A stretch of DNA of 64,000 nucleotides from Bradyrhizobium sp. SRS-191 (GCF_024586915.1 NZ_JANBVS010000002.1:310001-374000); one strand, 5' to 3'; positions 25,619 to 34,961 are shown, counted from the first letter of the stretch. Program-made: numbers and translations. The notes: generated by a model not told the origin, from the letters alone.

Positions 25619-26368
25619 CTAGACGCCGGGTGCGGGGCGAGCGGCGCGCTCCTGCAGGAGCCTCGGAAGCGCCACGCGCGCGCCGTCCATGAACAGCAGG
25701 ATCGCGTCGCGAACGGTCTGCTCCAGATCGGGCGGCACCGGCGTCTCATAGATGAACTTCCGGATCGCGAGATAGAAGATGCGGCCGTGCAGACCCCATA
25801 ACATTTCCGTTTCGCGGCTTTCGAGCGGGCAGGTGCCGGCATCCGGCAGCTTCAATTCGTGACGCAGCTCGATCGCGGCCGGCTCGATGATCTCCTGGCG
25901 GACGAGATCGAGATAGCGGCCGGTGATGCCGAACGACTTCATTCCGGAGAACACGAAGATCCGCACCCAATTGTACTCGAACACGCGCGCGACGTAGTCG
26001 AGATAGAAGCTCGTGAGGCGCGCCTGCAGCGGCCGGCTGCGGTCGCGGATCAGGGGACCCCAGTCCTGCGACCATCGGCTGAGATAGACCTCCTGATAGA
26101 CCCGCTCGATCAGTGCTTCCTTGGACGGAAAGTGCCGGTAGATCACCGAATGCGCGATGCCCATGCGCTTGGCGAGCTCCCGGGTCTGACCTTCGAAGCC
26201 GCGCTCGGCGAAAAAGCGGATCGCTTCATCGACGATCAGCCGCTCGCGATCGGCCGCGCGCATGTTGCGGCGCCGTGGCTGCGGCAAGTTGCCCGGTTGG
26301 GACGCGCGTGCGGCGCGGGCGCGGTTTGCCGTCTTGTTTGCGTCGGCTGTCTTCGGGGGCTTGGCCAT
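25619..26368 (-). CDS. TetR family transcriptional regulator
   Basis: A 249-aa regulator with a basic, low-complexity N-terminal tail (about residues 1-35) before the TetR HTH: AIRFFAERGFEGQTRELAKR, then MGIAHSVIYRHFPSKEALIE (about residues 49-88). The C-terminal ligand domain is all-alpha with YNWVRIFVFSGMKSFGI. Start ATG 26368 is chosen because the upstream extension of the frame has no family character. It is divergent from the molybdenum hydroxylase/LIV operon and probably controls it through the palindromes at 26415-26491. Confidence 0.88.
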   Translation of the reverse strand: MAKPPKTADANKTANRARAARASQPGNLPQPRRRNMRAADRERLIVDEAIRFFAERGFEGQTRELAKRMGIAHSVIYRHFPSKEALIERVYQEVYLSRWSQDWGPLIRDRSRPLQARLTSFYLDYVARVFEYNWVRIFVFSGMKSFGITGRYLDLVRQEIIEPAAIELRHELKLPDAGTCPLESRETEMLWGLHGRIFYLAIRKFIYETPVPPDLEQTVRDAILLFMDGARVALPRLLQERAARPAPGV

Positions 26369-26414
26369 GATCTTGTCGGTTTGCCGCAATGCGTATGTGA
26401 TAGCCGAAAGCAGT

Positions 26415-26491
26415 TTTGTGACCAATCGTTCGTTTCTGGTTGACCGCGGCGGCAACGTCGTGCAACTGTTTTGAGACCAGATGGTCACAAA
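26415..26491. promoter_or_regulatory. candidate TetR operators
   Basis: TTTGTGACCA at 26415-26424 is an exact inverted copy of TGGTCACAAA at 26482-26491. The latter also pairs with TTTGAGACCA at 26470-26479 across a 2-nt centre, forming a 22-bp near-perfect palindrome. The sites lie between the divergent tetR and hydroxylase genes, 53 nt before the start of the latter, as expected for a TetR repressor. Confidence 0.6.
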
Positions 26492-26544
26492 TTTGGCGGT
26501 CCGGGCTGATGAGCCGCCGATGAGCCCTTGAGGCGAGGAAACGG

Positions 26545-27417
26545 ATGAAAGCGCGGGCTTTCAGCTATTTTCGTGCACGCACGATCGACGAGGCGCTCGA
26601 CGCGGCTGCGCGGAGCGGCGATGAGGCGCGCTTCATCGCCGGCGGACAAAGCCTCGTGCCGGCCCTGGCGCTACGGCTGCAGGCGCCGCGCCTGCTGATC
26701 GACATCAACCACATCGACGATCTCAGCGGCGTGACCCGCGAGGGCGAATGGCTGCGCATCGGCGCGCTGACGCGGCATTGCCAGATGCTGACCGAGCCGC
26801 TGATCGCGCAGTTCGCGCCGCTGCTGCGGGCTGCCGCGCCCTACGTCGCCCATCCCGCCATCCGCAATCGCGGGACGCTCGGCGGCAGCGTCGCGCTGGC
26901 CGATCCGGCCTCGGAATTTCCAGCGGTCGTCCTGGCGCTCGGCGCGGAGATGGAGATCGCCGGTCCGGCCGGCCGGCGGCGCGTCGGCGCCGATGAGTTC
27001 TTCGTCGATCTGTTCGAGACGGCGCTCGCCCCCGGCGAGCTGCTGGTCGCGGTTCATGTGCCGCTGTTCCGCGCCAACCAGCGCATTGCGTTCGACGAGT
27101 TGGCGCGTCGCCGCGGGGATTATGCGCTGGTCGGCTGCGGCATGATCGCGACGGTCGAGCAGGATCTGATCGCGGACATCAGGGTCGCCTTGTTCTCGGT
27201 CGGCAATGTCCCGACGCGCGCGAGGTCTGTGGAGGCCGCGCTCGCGGGAGCTTGCCTTGATGCCGACCGCATTGCCGCGGCCCAGGCGGCGCTCGATGGT
27301 GATCTCGCGCCTGACGACAGCGACGACGTGCCCGCCGCGATGCGTCTGCATCTGGCGCGGGTGCTGCTCGGCCGTTTGCTTGGCAGTTTGCTTGGCCGTC
27401 TCGGGGAGACCGCATGA
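26545..27417 (+). CDS. molybdenum hydroxylase, FAD subunit (CoxM-like)
   Basis: Medium subunit, 290 aa, carrying electrons from the iron-sulfur subunit to FAD. Family motifs are FIAGGQSLVPALALRL (FAD pyrophosphate loop) and RNRGTLGGSVALADPASE. The C-terminus has a short repeat (GRLLGSLLGRL) from a 12-nt tandem duplication near 27370-27393. It is the first gene of an operon of eight, and its stop overlaps the next start by 4 nt. Confidence 0.92.
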   Translation: MKARAFSYFRARTIDEALDAAARSGDEARFIAGGQSLVPALALRLQAPRLLIDINHIDDLSGVTREGEWLRIGALTRHCQMLTEPLIAQFAPLLRAAAPYVAHPAIRNRGTLGGSVALADPASEFPAVVLALGAEMEIAGPAGRRRVGADEFFVDLFETALAPGELLVAVHVPLFRANQRIAFDELARRRGDYALVGCGMIATVEQDLIADIRVALFSVGNVPTRARSVEAALAGACLDADRIAAAQAALDGDLAPDDSDDVPAAMRLHLARVLLGRLLGSLLGRLGETA

Positions 27418-27950
27418 GCAGGGCGGGCGATCTCGACGAAGCTGACGACGCCGTGCGCGTCCGCATGGTCGTCAATGGCCGCAAGACGGCGTGCGATGTC
27501 GCGCCGCGGGACACGCTGGTCGACTGCCTGCGCAATCAGCTCGAGCTGACCGGCACTCATGCCGGCTGCGAGATGGGCGCCTGCGGGGCCTGCCTGGTCC
27601 AGCTCGACGGCCGCGCCGTCCATGCCTGCCTGATGTTCGCGGTGCAGGCCGATGGCGCGCGGATCGACACGATCGAGGGACTCGCCGAAAGCGGCGTGAT
27701 TGCCGACCTGCAAGCCGAGTTTCACCGGCGCAACGCGCTGCAATGCGGCTTCTGCACGCCGGGCATGCTGATGACCGCGCATGACCTGCTGAGCCATGAC
27801 GCACGGCCCGATCGAGAGACCATCCGCGATGCGCTCTCGGGCAATTTCTGCCGTTGCACCGGGTATGAGGCGATCGTCGACGCCATCGCCGCGGTGGCCG
27901 AGGCACGTACAACCAAAGCGTCGCAGCCTGCGGAGGGCTCGTCGTCATGA
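27414..27950 (+). CDS. molybdenum hydroxylase, 2Fe-2S subunit (CoxS-like)
   Basis: Small subunit, 178 aa, with two 2Fe-2S centres. The plant-type site is CEMGACGACLVQLDG...HACLMF and the second site is LQCGFCTPGML with FCRCTGYEAI. A poorly conserved C-terminal tail ends at the stop, which overlaps the start of the large subunit (ATGA). With the other two subunits it forms the standard hydroxylase heterotrimer. Confidence 0.94.
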   Translation: MSRAGDLDEADDAVRVRMVVNGRKTACDVAPRDTLVDCLRNQLELTGTHAGCEMGACGACLVQLDGRAVHACLMFAVQADGARIDTIEGLAESGVIADLQAEFHRRNALQCGFCTPGMLMTAHDLLSHDARPDRETIRDALSGNFCRCTGYEAIVDAIAAVAEARTTKASQPAEGSSS

Positions 27951-30322
27951 GCGCGCCGCTGACGTCGCTGGACCGTCCGAATTCTTATATCGGCCGCGCG
28001 GTGCCGCGACCGAATGCCAAGCGGCTGCTCGCGGGACGAGGGCGCTATGTCACCGACATCCGCCTGCCGCGCATGCTGCATGCGGCGTTCCTGCGCAGCT
28101 CTCATGCCCATGCGCGCATCATCAGCATCGACGCCGAGGCGGCGCGCGCGCTGCCCGGCGTGCATCTCGTCGCGACCGGTCCCGACCTCGCCAAGATCTG
28201 CACGCCCTGGACCGGGACCCTCGATCATTTCAAGGGCATGACCTCCGAGCCGCAACTGCCGCTGCCGCTGGAGCGCGTGGTCTGGGCCGGCCAGGCCGTC
28301 GTCGCCGTCGTCGCGGAGAGCAGGGCGCTCGCCGAGGACGCGCTGGAGCTGATCTCTGTCGACTATGAGGAGCTGCCGGCGGTCGTGGATCTCGATGCCG
28401 CGCGTCAGTCGGGCGCAGAGCGGGTCAATCCCGCAGTTGGCTCCAACATTTGCTTCCGCGCCCAGCTCGACAGCGGCGGTGTCGATGACGCCTTTGCGTC
28501 GGCCCTGCATGTGATCGAGCAGGATTTCAGCTTCGGCCGGCATACCCCTGTGACGCTGGAGCCGCGCGCGATCATTGCGGACTACGAATCCGAGAGCGGC
28601 ATGCTCACGGTGCACCACGCCACGCAGACGCCGTATCAGTTCCAGGATCTCTATTCCCGCCACTACGGCATTCCTGAAGCGCGCGTGCGCGTGATCGCGC
28701 CTGACATCGGCGGCTCCTTCGGCATGAAGCTGCATGTCTATCACGAGGACATGGCGGTGGTCGGGCTGTCGATGCTGCTGGGACGCCCGGTGAAATATGT
28801 CGCCGACCGCATCGAATCGTTCGTCTCCGACATTCACGCGCGTGATCACCAGGTGAAGGCGCGGATGGCGGTGGATGCCGCGGGAAAGATCCTCGCCATG
28901 GACGTCCATGACGTCACCGCGATCGGCGCCTTCTCGACCTATCCGCGCACCAGCGTGGTCGAGGGCAACCAGGTCATCCGCCTGATCGGTGCGCCCTACG
29001 ACTTCAAGTCCTACCGTGCCGCGCTCGAGGTCGTGTTCCAGAACAAGGTGCAGACCAGCCAGTATCGTGCGGTCGGCCATCCCATCGCCTGCGCGGTCAC
29101 CGAGCGGATGGTGGACCTTGCCGCGGCACGCGTCGGTCTCGATCCGCTGGCGATGCGCGCGAACAACGTGATCGCCGACGACGCCTATCCGACGGCATCG
29201 CCGACCGGCTACAAGTTCGAGGCGCTGTCGCACCAGGCGTGCCTGGAGCGGCTGCGCCGGCTCATGGACTATGACGCACTGCGCGCCGAGCAGGCGGAGC
29301 TGCGCCGGCGCGGCATTCATCGCGGCATCGGCATCGCGACCTTCGTCGAGATCACCAATCCGAGCCCGGCGTTCTATGGTGTCGGCGGCGCGCGCATCTC
29401 GTCGCAGGATGGCGCAACGCTCAGCCTGACGCCATCGGGCGAGGTGCGTTGCGCGATCTCCGTGACCGAGCAGGGACAGGGCACCGAGGCGATCATCAGC
29501 CAGATCGTCGCCGACCAGCTCGGCGTCGCCCAGGAGCACGTCAAGATCCTGACCGGCGACACCGAAGTCACGCCGCATGGCGGCGCGACCTGGGCCTGCC
29601 GCGGCGCCGGCATCGGCGGCGAGACCGCGCTGCAGGCCGCGCGGCAGCTCAAGGCCAACATTCTGGAGATCGCCGGGCTCATCCTGCAGGAGCAGCCTGC
29701 GGCGCTCGACATCGTCGATGGCCAGGTCGTGGGCAAGGCGACGCAGAAACCGCGCCTCAGCGTCGCCGAGATCGCGCGGATTTCCTACTTCCGCTCCGAT
29801 ACGCTGCCGCCCGGCACCCAAGCGCAGCTGACCGTCAGCCATCACTTCGCCCCGCAGGGCTATCCGTTTGCCTTCACCAACGGCATCCAGGGCTGCTATC
29901 TTGAGGTCGATGTCGACACCGGGTTCGTCAAGCTGTTGAAGCATTACGTCGTCGAGGATTGCGGACGCATCATCAATCCGATGCTGGTCGACGAGCAGCT
30001 GCGCGGCGGTGTGGTGCAGGGGCTGGGGGCCGCGCTGTTCGAGGAATGCCGCTACGGCGAGACCGGCCAGTTGCTCAACGGCTCGCTCGCGGACTATCTC
30101 GTGCCGATGGCGATGGAGATGCCTGATATCGTCATCGACCACGTGGAGACCCCGACGGCGGACACCATTCTGGGCGCCAAGGGCTGCGGCGAGGCCGGGA
30201 CGGCGGCGGCGTCAGCCTGTGTGCTCAATGCCGTCAATGACGCGCTGACGACGTTCGGCGCGTCCATCAATGCCATTCCGATCACGCCTGCGCGCGTGCT
30301 CAAGGCGCTCAACCGCTACTAA
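27947..30322 (+). CDS. molybdenum hydroxylase, molybdopterin-binding subunit
   Basis: Catalytic subunit of 791 aa in the xanthine dehydrogenase/CO dehydrogenase superfamily. Visible motifs are GRGRYVTDIRLPRMLHAAFL, GGSFGMKLHVYHEDMAVV (Mo cofactor region) and the catalytic glutamate in GAKGCGEAGTAAA. The active-site loop is QYRAVGHPIACAV. This differs from AYRGAGRPEA of purine/aldehyde enzymes and lacks the CO dehydrogenase CSFR motif, so CO oxidation is unlikely. With the LIV-type importer downstream, the substrate is more likely an imported N-heterocycle, purine or aromatic aldehyde. Confidence 0.9.
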   Translation: MSAPLTSLDRPNSYIGRAVPRPNAKRLLAGRGRYVTDIRLPRMLHAAFLRSSHAHARIISIDAEAARALPGVHLVATGPDLAKICTPWTGTLDHFKGMTSEPQLPLPLERVVWAGQAVVAVVAESRALAEDALELISVDYEELPAVVDLDAARQSGAERVNPAVGSNICFRAQLDSGGVDDAFASALHVIEQDFSFGRHTPVTLEPRAIIADYESESGMLTVHHATQTPYQFQDLYSRHYGIPEARVRVIAPDIGGSFGMKLHVYHEDMAVVGLSMLLGRPVKYVADRIESFVSDIHARDHQVKARMAVDAAGKILAMDVHDVTAIGAFSTYPRTSVVEGNQVIRLIGAPYDFKSYRAALEVVFQNKVQTSQYRAVGHPIACAVTERMVDLAAARVGLDPLAMRANNVIADDAYPTASPTGYKFEALSHQACLERLRRLMDYDALRAEQAELRRRGIHRGIGIATFVEITNPSPAFYGVGGARISSQDGATLSLTPSGEVRCAISVTEQGQGTEAIISQIVADQLGVAQEHVKILTGDTEVTPHGGATWACRGAGIGGETALQAARQLKANILEIAGLILQEQPAALDIVDGQVVGKATQKPRLSVAEIARISYFRSDTLPPGTQAQLTVSHHFAPQGYPFAFTNGIQGCYLEVDVDTGFVKLLKHYVVEDCGRIINPMLVDEQLRGGVVQGLGAALFEECRYGETGQLLNGSLADYLVPMAMEMPDIVIDHVETPTADTILGAKGCGEAGTAAASACVLNAVNDALTTFGASINAIPITPARVLKALNRY

Positions 30323-30346
30323 GAAAACGAGATGAGGGAGGACATC

Positions 30347-31612
30347 ATGCCAGTCTACGAGACCAAGTCCTACGAGACCAAGTCGCGACCAGCAGGACTT
30401 TCCCGCCGCACCGCTGTCATGGGCCTATCGGCCGGCATCGCCGCACTTGCGATGCCGCGGCTGGGGCGTGCCGCCGATGACACCATCCGCATCGGCTTCC
30501 CGACGCCGCTGACCGGCCCGTTCGCGGCCGAGGCGCGCGACCAGGTCAAATGCGCCGAGCTTGCGGTCAAGCTGGTCAACGACAAGGGCGGCATTGCGGG
30601 CCGCAAGGTCGAGCTTCTGGTGCGCGACGACAAGCTCAATGCCGGCGAGGCGGCGACACGGACACTCGAGCTGATCGAGAAGGACAAGGTGCATGCCGTC
30701 GTCGGCGCGCTGTCCAGCGCCGTGCAGCTCGCCGTCAACGAGGTGACACGCGCCCGCGGCGTGATCTACGTCTCGATCAGCCAGTCCGACACCATCAACG
30801 AGGCCAAGGATTTCAGCAAATACACCTTCCACGAGGCGCTGAATCCGCACATGACCACCGCAGCCGTGGCGCGGCAGACGATCAAGAAGGGCATGAAGGT
30901 CGCCCATCTCGTCGCCGACTATGCCTATGGTCATGAAATGCTGCGCGGCTTCAAACGGGCGCAGGCCGCGATCGGCGCCGAGAGCGTCGGCGAGATCCTG
31001 CATCCGTTCGGCGCGGCCGACTATTCCACCTTCATGCCGCGCCTGATGTCGCTGCGCCCGGACGTGCTGTGCATCAGCAATTTCGGTCGCGATCAGGCCA
31101 ACGCGATCAAGCAGGCGGTCGATTTCGGCATCAAGCAGCAGATGAAGATCGTGGTGCCGGTGATCCTGCACAATCAGCGCCTCGCGGTCGGTCCTGACGT
31201 GTTCGAGGGCGTCGTCGGCGGCGCCAATTACTACTGGGGTCTGGAAAGCCAGAACAAGACCGCGGCCGAGTTCAACAAGGCGTTCCGCGCGGCCAATGGC
31301 GGCGCGATCCCGACCGACTACGGCGCCTATGGCTATTCCGGCGTCGGCTCGCTGCTGCAGGCGATGCAGGCGGCCGGCGGCACCGACACCGACAAGGTCG
31401 TCGCGGCGCTGGAGGGCCTGCAATATGACCTGACCAAGGGCCCGCAGCACTACCGCAAATGCGACCACCAGTCGGTGCAGTCGGTGCTGGTGCTCGAGTC
31501 CAAGAAGAAGTCGGCGATGGCCAACGAGAACGACCTGTTCGCGATCGTGGCCAATGACCCCGGCGCCGACGAGATGCTGCGCAGCTGCAGCGAGCTCGGT
31601 CACGCGACCTGA
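30347..31612 (+). CDS. LIV-type ABC transporter substrate-binding protein
   Basis: Periplasmic receptor of 421 aa (Peripla_BP_6 family). The signal is Tat-like (LSRRTAVMGLSAGIAAL), ending near RLGRAADD. The mature protein begins DTIRIGFPTPLTGPFA. ATG 30347 is favoured by GGGAGGA just upstream; ATG 30332 is also in frame. The first codons contain a 15-nt tandem duplication giving YETKS twice. It lies 24 nt after the hydroxylase large-subunit gene and before livH, linking uptake to oxidation. Confidence 0.92.
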   Translation: MPVYETKSYETKSRPAGLSRRTAVMGLSAGIAALAMPRLGRAADDTIRIGFPTPLTGPFAAEARDQVKCAELAVKLVNDKGGIAGRKVELLVRDDKLNAGEAATRTLELIEKDKVHAVVGALSSAVQLAVNEVTRARGVIYVSISQSDTINEAKDFSKYTFHEALNPHMTTAAVARQTIKKGMKVAHLVADYAYGHEMLRGFKRAQAAIGAESVGEILHPFGAADYSTFMPRLMSLRPDVLCISNFGRDQANAIKQAVDFGIKQQMKIVVPVILHNQRLAVGPDVFEGVVGGANYYWGLESQNKTAAEFNKAFRAANGGAIPTDYGAYGYSGVGSLLQAMQAAGGTDTDKVVAALEGLQYDLTKGPQHYRKCDHQSVQSVLVLESKKKSAMANENDLFAIVANDPGADEMLRSCSELGHAT

Positions 31613-31622
31613 TCCCGACAGC

Positions 31623-32495
31623 ATGGACCTCTCGCTGATCATCATGCAGCTGTTTTCCGGCATCGCCCTCGGGGCGGTGCTGGTGATCACGGCGCTCGGC
31701 CTCACCATCGTGTTCGGCATGCTTGGCGTGGTCAATTTCGCCCATGGCGCGCTGTTCATGATCGGAGCCTATGCCGGGCTGTATCTGGCGTCGCTGACCG
31801 GCAGCTTCTGGTGGGGGCTGCTGCTCGCACCTGTGCTGGTCGGCGCGTTTGGCATGCTGATCGAGTTCGTGCTGGTCCGGCGGCTGTATGGCCGGTCGAT
31901 CGATGATCCCCTGCTGCTCACCTTCGGCCTCAGCTACATCCTGGTCGAGGGCGTGCGCATCGTGTTCGGCAGCGACGGCATTCCGTTTCCGACGCCGTCG
32001 CAGCTGATCGGCGTCGTCGATCTCGGCGTCGGCTTCTTTCCGAAATATCGCCTGTTCGTCATCGCGCTGGTCGCCGTCGTGCTGCTGGTGCTGTGGCTGA
32101 TGCTGGAGAAGACCCGCGTCGGCCTCATCGTCCGTGCCGGTGCGCGTGATCCGCAGATCATGCGCGTGCTCGGGGTCGACATCGGCAAGGTGTGGCTGGC
32201 GATCTTCGGCCTCGGCGTCGGCCTTGCCGCGCTCGGCGGCGTGCTCGCGGGGCCGATGCGCAGCGTCAACCCTGAGATGGGAACGCTGGTGCTGGCTGAG
32301 GCCTTCGTCGTGACCGTGATCGGCGGCCTTGGGTCCATTGTCGGCGCTGTCGTCGCCGGGCTGATGGTCGGCATCTGCATCAGCATGGTGGCGCTGTTCG
32401 CGCCGGAAATGGCGACCATCGTGATGTTCGCGCTGATGGCCGCCGTGCTGCTGGTCCGGCCGCAGGGCCTGTTCGGCCTCAAGGGGAGGGCGTGA
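31623..32495 (+). CDS. LIV-type ABC transporter permease (LivH-like)
   Basis: Inner-membrane permease of 290 aa. Typical segments are GLTIVFGMLGVVNFAHGALF, the LTFGLSYILVEG helix and the loop GARDPQIMRVLGVDIGKVWL that contacts the ATPase. The start at ATG 31623 lies 10 nt after the binding-protein stop, and the stop overlaps the LivM start by one base. It pairs with the LivM-like permease. Confidence 0.93.
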   Translation: MDLSLIIMQLFSGIALGAVLVITALGLTIVFGMLGVVNFAHGALFMIGAYAGLYLASLTGSFWWGLLLAPVLVGAFGMLIEFVLVRRLYGRSIDDPLLLTFGLSYILVEGVRIVFGSDGIPFPTPSQLIGVVDLGVGFFPKYRLFVIALVAVVLLVLWLMLEKTRVGLIVRAGARDPQIMRVLGVDIGKVWLAIFGLGVGLAALGGVLAGPMRSVNPEMGTLVLAEAFVVTVIGGLGSIVGAVVAGLMVGICISMVALFAPEMATIVMFALMAAVLLVRPQGLFGLKGRA

Positions 32496-33496
32496 TGACG
32501 GTGGAGTCGACCGGCGAGGCCGCTTCGCTGTCCCACAGCCGGCGCGTGTTCGCTGTCCTGTCCGATCACCGCGTGCTGGTCTCGCTCGCAGCGCTCGCTG
32601 TGCTGCCCTGGCTGCTGCCGTCGCAGGCGCTCGCCGTCAACGTCCTGATCTACGGCGTCGTGGTGATGGGCTACAATCTCCTGTTCGGCTACACCGGGCT
32701 GCTGTCGTTCGGCCACGCCGCCTTCTTCGGCACTGGCGCGTATCTGACCGGCATCGCCATCGGCCGCTGGGGATTGCCCTGGTTCGCCGCCGTGCCGCTC
32801 GCCATCATGGCGAGCACCATGCTCGCCGCGCTGATCGGAACGATCTCGACGCGCACCCGCGGCATCTATTTCTCGATGGTCACGCTCGCGCTGGCCCAGC
32901 TCGTCTATTACGTCGCGTTGCAGGCGTCGTCCTTCACCGGCGGCGAGAACGGACTGCGCGGCTTCACCGTCGACCGCATCAATCTGCTCGGCTGGCAGAT
33001 CAACTTCCTCGATCCGGTCAACAAATACTACGTCCTGATGGCGTTTGCGGCGTTGGCGCTCTGGGTGCAGTCCCGGATCCTCAACTCGCCGTTCGGCGCC
33101 GTTATCGAGGCGATCCGGGAGAACGAGCAGCGGGCGCGGGCCTGCGGCTATGACGTCGAGCGCTGCAAGCTGATCGTGTTCATGCTGTCCGGCGCGATCT
33201 CGGCGATCGGCGGCTGCATGTCGGCATTGCATCTGTCGATCGTCCCGCTGGATATCCTGCACTACCAGACCTCCGGCATGATCGTGATGATGGTGCTGCT
33301 CGGCGGCGCCCGCAGCTTCTTCGGGCCGTTCATCGGCGCGGCGACCTTCCTGATCCTGGAGGATGTCGTGTCGCTGTGGACGCCGCATTGGCAGATCGTG
33401 GTCGGCGCCATCTTCGTGGTGTTCGTGCTGTTCCTGCCGAAGGGCATCTGGGGCACGCTGCTGGACGTCCTGCCGTTCGCGAGGGAGCGGCGATGA
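32495..33496 (+). CDS. LIV-type ABC transporter permease (LivM-like)
   Basis: Second permease, 333 aa, with the LivM pattern NLLFGYTGLLSFGHAAFFG near the start of the membrane domain and the coupling loop AIRENEQRARACGYDVERCK. The start is ATG 32495 (TGATG overlap with livH); a GTG one codon earlier is possible. The stop overlaps the start of the LivG-like ATPase. Confidence 0.93.
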   Translation: MTVESTGEAASLSHSRRVFAVLSDHRVLVSLAALAVLPWLLPSQALAVNVLIYGVVVMGYNLLFGYTGLLSFGHAAFFGTGAYLTGIAIGRWGLPWFAAVPLAIMASTMLAALIGTISTRTRGIYFSMVTLALAQLVYYVALQASSFTGGENGLRGFTVDRINLLGWQINFLDPVNKYYVLMAFAALALWVQSRILNSPFGAVIEAIRENEQRARACGYDVERCKLIVFMLSGAISAIGGCMSALHLSIVPLDILHYQTSGMIVMMVLLGGARSFFGPFIGAATFLILEDVVSLWTPHWQIVVGAIFVVFVLFLPKGIWGTLLDVLPFARERR

Positions 33497-34248
33497 GCAC
33501 CGCACTGCTGCAGGCCGAGGGCATCGGGCGCCGCTTCGGCGGCTTCACTGCGCTGGAGGGCATCTCGGTGTCGTTCGCCAAGGGCGAACTGACCTCGATC
33601 ATCGGGCCGAACGGCGCCGGCAAGAGCACGTTCTTCAACATCCTCTCCGGCACGCTGTCGCCGAGCATGGGCACGTTGAGGTTCAAGGGCCGCGAGCTGA
33701 CCGGATTGCCGCAGCACCGCTTCGTGCACCAGGGCATCTCGCGCTCGTACCAGATCACCAACATCTTTCCGGACCTGTCGGTGCACGAGAACGTCCGGGT
33801 CGCCGCGCAGGCGATGCGCGTGAGCTATGACATCTGGCGCCGGCGCGCCGATCTCGTCGAGCTGAGCGAACGCGCCGATGCGGCGCTGACGTCGGTCGGC
33901 TTGATCGGCAAGCGCGGCGAGCAGGCCAAGTATCTCGCCCATGGCCAGCAGCGCGCGCTGGAGATCGCGATCGCGCTGGTGTCCGAGCCGGAGCTTTTGC
34001 TGCTCGACGAGCCGACCGCCGGCATGGGGCCGGAGGAGACCAAGGAGATGGTCGCGCTGCTGGAGCGGCTGGCCGAAAAGCGCACGGTGCTGCTGGTCGA
34101 GCACAAGATGAAGATGGTGCTCGGCCTGAGCCAGCGCGTGATCGTGCTGCATCACGGCCGGCTGCTGGCCGACGGCAAGCCGGAGGACATCCGCAGCAAT
34201 TCCGACGTGCGCCGGGTCTATCTGGGACAGAGTGAAGGCTATGGCTGA
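33493..34248 (+). CDS. LIV-type ABC transporter ATPase (LivG-like)
   Basis: Cytoplasmic ATPase of 251 aa with Walker A GPNGAGKST and Walker B LLLLDEPTAGMG. The region before it reads LAHGQQRALEIAIAL, a modified signature (HGQQ) usual for LivG proteins. The C-terminal LivG tail (VRRVYLGQ) is present. The start overlaps the livM stop and its end overlaps livF by 8 nt. Confidence 0.93.
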   Translation: MSTALLQAEGIGRRFGGFTALEGISVSFAKGELTSIIGPNGAGKSTFFNILSGTLSPSMGTLRFKGRELTGLPQHRFVHQGISRSYQITNIFPDLSVHENVRVAAQAMRVSYDIWRRRADLVELSERADAALTSVGLIGKRGEQAKYLAHGQQRALEIAIALVSEPELLLLDEPTAGMGPEETKEMVALLERLAEKRTVLLVEHKMKMVLGLSQRVIVLHHGRLLADGKPEDIRSNSDVRRVYLGQSEGYG

Positions 34249-34960
34249 GACCGCATTGCTCGAGCTCGATCGTGTCCAGGCCTGGTATGGCGCCAGCCAC
34301 GTCCTGCACGGCATCTCGCTGCGCGTGAACGAGGGCGAGGTGGTCGCGCTGGTCGGCCGCAATGGCGCCGGCAAGACCACGACCTTGCGCACGGTGATGG
34401 GACTGATGCCGAAGGCCGAGGGCCGCGTGCGCTTCGCCGGCCAGGACCTGCTGCCGTTGCCGGCGCATCGCCGCTTTCATCTCGGCCTCGCTTACGTGCC
34501 GGAGGAGCGGCGCATCGTGCCGGGCCTGTCGGTGCGCGAGAATCTGCGGCTCGGGCTCGTCGCGGCCAAGGCCGGCATCGATGAGCGCGCGGCGATCGCC
34601 GAGATCGCCGAGACCTTTCCGCGCCTGCGCGAGCGGCTCGACCAGGAGGGCGTCACCTTGTCCGGCGGCGAGCAGCAGATGCTGGCGATCGCGCGCGCCT
34701 TGATCGCGCAACCGCGCATGGTGCTGCTCGACGAGCCGTCGGAAGGCATCATGCCGGTGCTGGTCGAGGAGATGGGCGTGCTGTTCCGGCGGCTGCGCGA
34801 CCAGGGCAAGACCTTGCTGCTGGTCGAGCAGAACGTCGAATGGGCGCTGCGACTGGCCGATCGCGCCGTCATCATCGACCAGGGCGAGGTCGTGCATGAG
34901 AGCAGTGCGGCGGCGCTGCTCGCGGACAAGGACATCCAGGACCGCTACTGCGCGGTGTGA
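34241..34960 (+). CDS. LIV-type ABC transporter ATPase (LivF-like)
   Basis: Second ATPase, 239 aa, with Walker A GRNGAGKTT, signature LSGGEQQMLAIARAL and Walker B MVLLDEPSEGI typical of LivF. ATG 34241 is used because an ATG three codons earlier lacks a better ribosome site. It is the last gene of the eight-gene hydroxylase/LIV operon and ends 1 nt before the end of the convergent eutC gene, with no visible terminator. Confidence 0.93.
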   Translation: MAETALLELDRVQAWYGASHVLHGISLRVNEGEVVALVGRNGAGKTTTLRTVMGLMPKAEGRVRFAGQDLLPLPAHRRFHLGLAYVPEERRIVPGLSVRENLRLGLVAAKAGIDERAAIAEIAETFPRLRERLDQEGVTLSGGEQQMLAIARALIAQPRMVLLDEPSEGIMPVLVEEMGVLFRRLRDQGKTLLLVEQNVEWALRLADRAVIIDQGEVVHESSAAALLADKDIQDRYCAV

Positions 34961-34961
34961 G

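Noticed and set aside
27722..30142. Long minus-strand open frame of about 800 codons opposite the Mo-binding subunit
   Set aside because: The plus strand encodes a complete hydroxylase subunit with catalytic motifs; the antisense product has none.
27947..30322. Carbon monoxide dehydrogenase (CoxL) identity for the Mo subunit
   Set aside because: The CSFR active-site motif of form I CO dehydrogenase is absent; the loop reads YRAVGHP.
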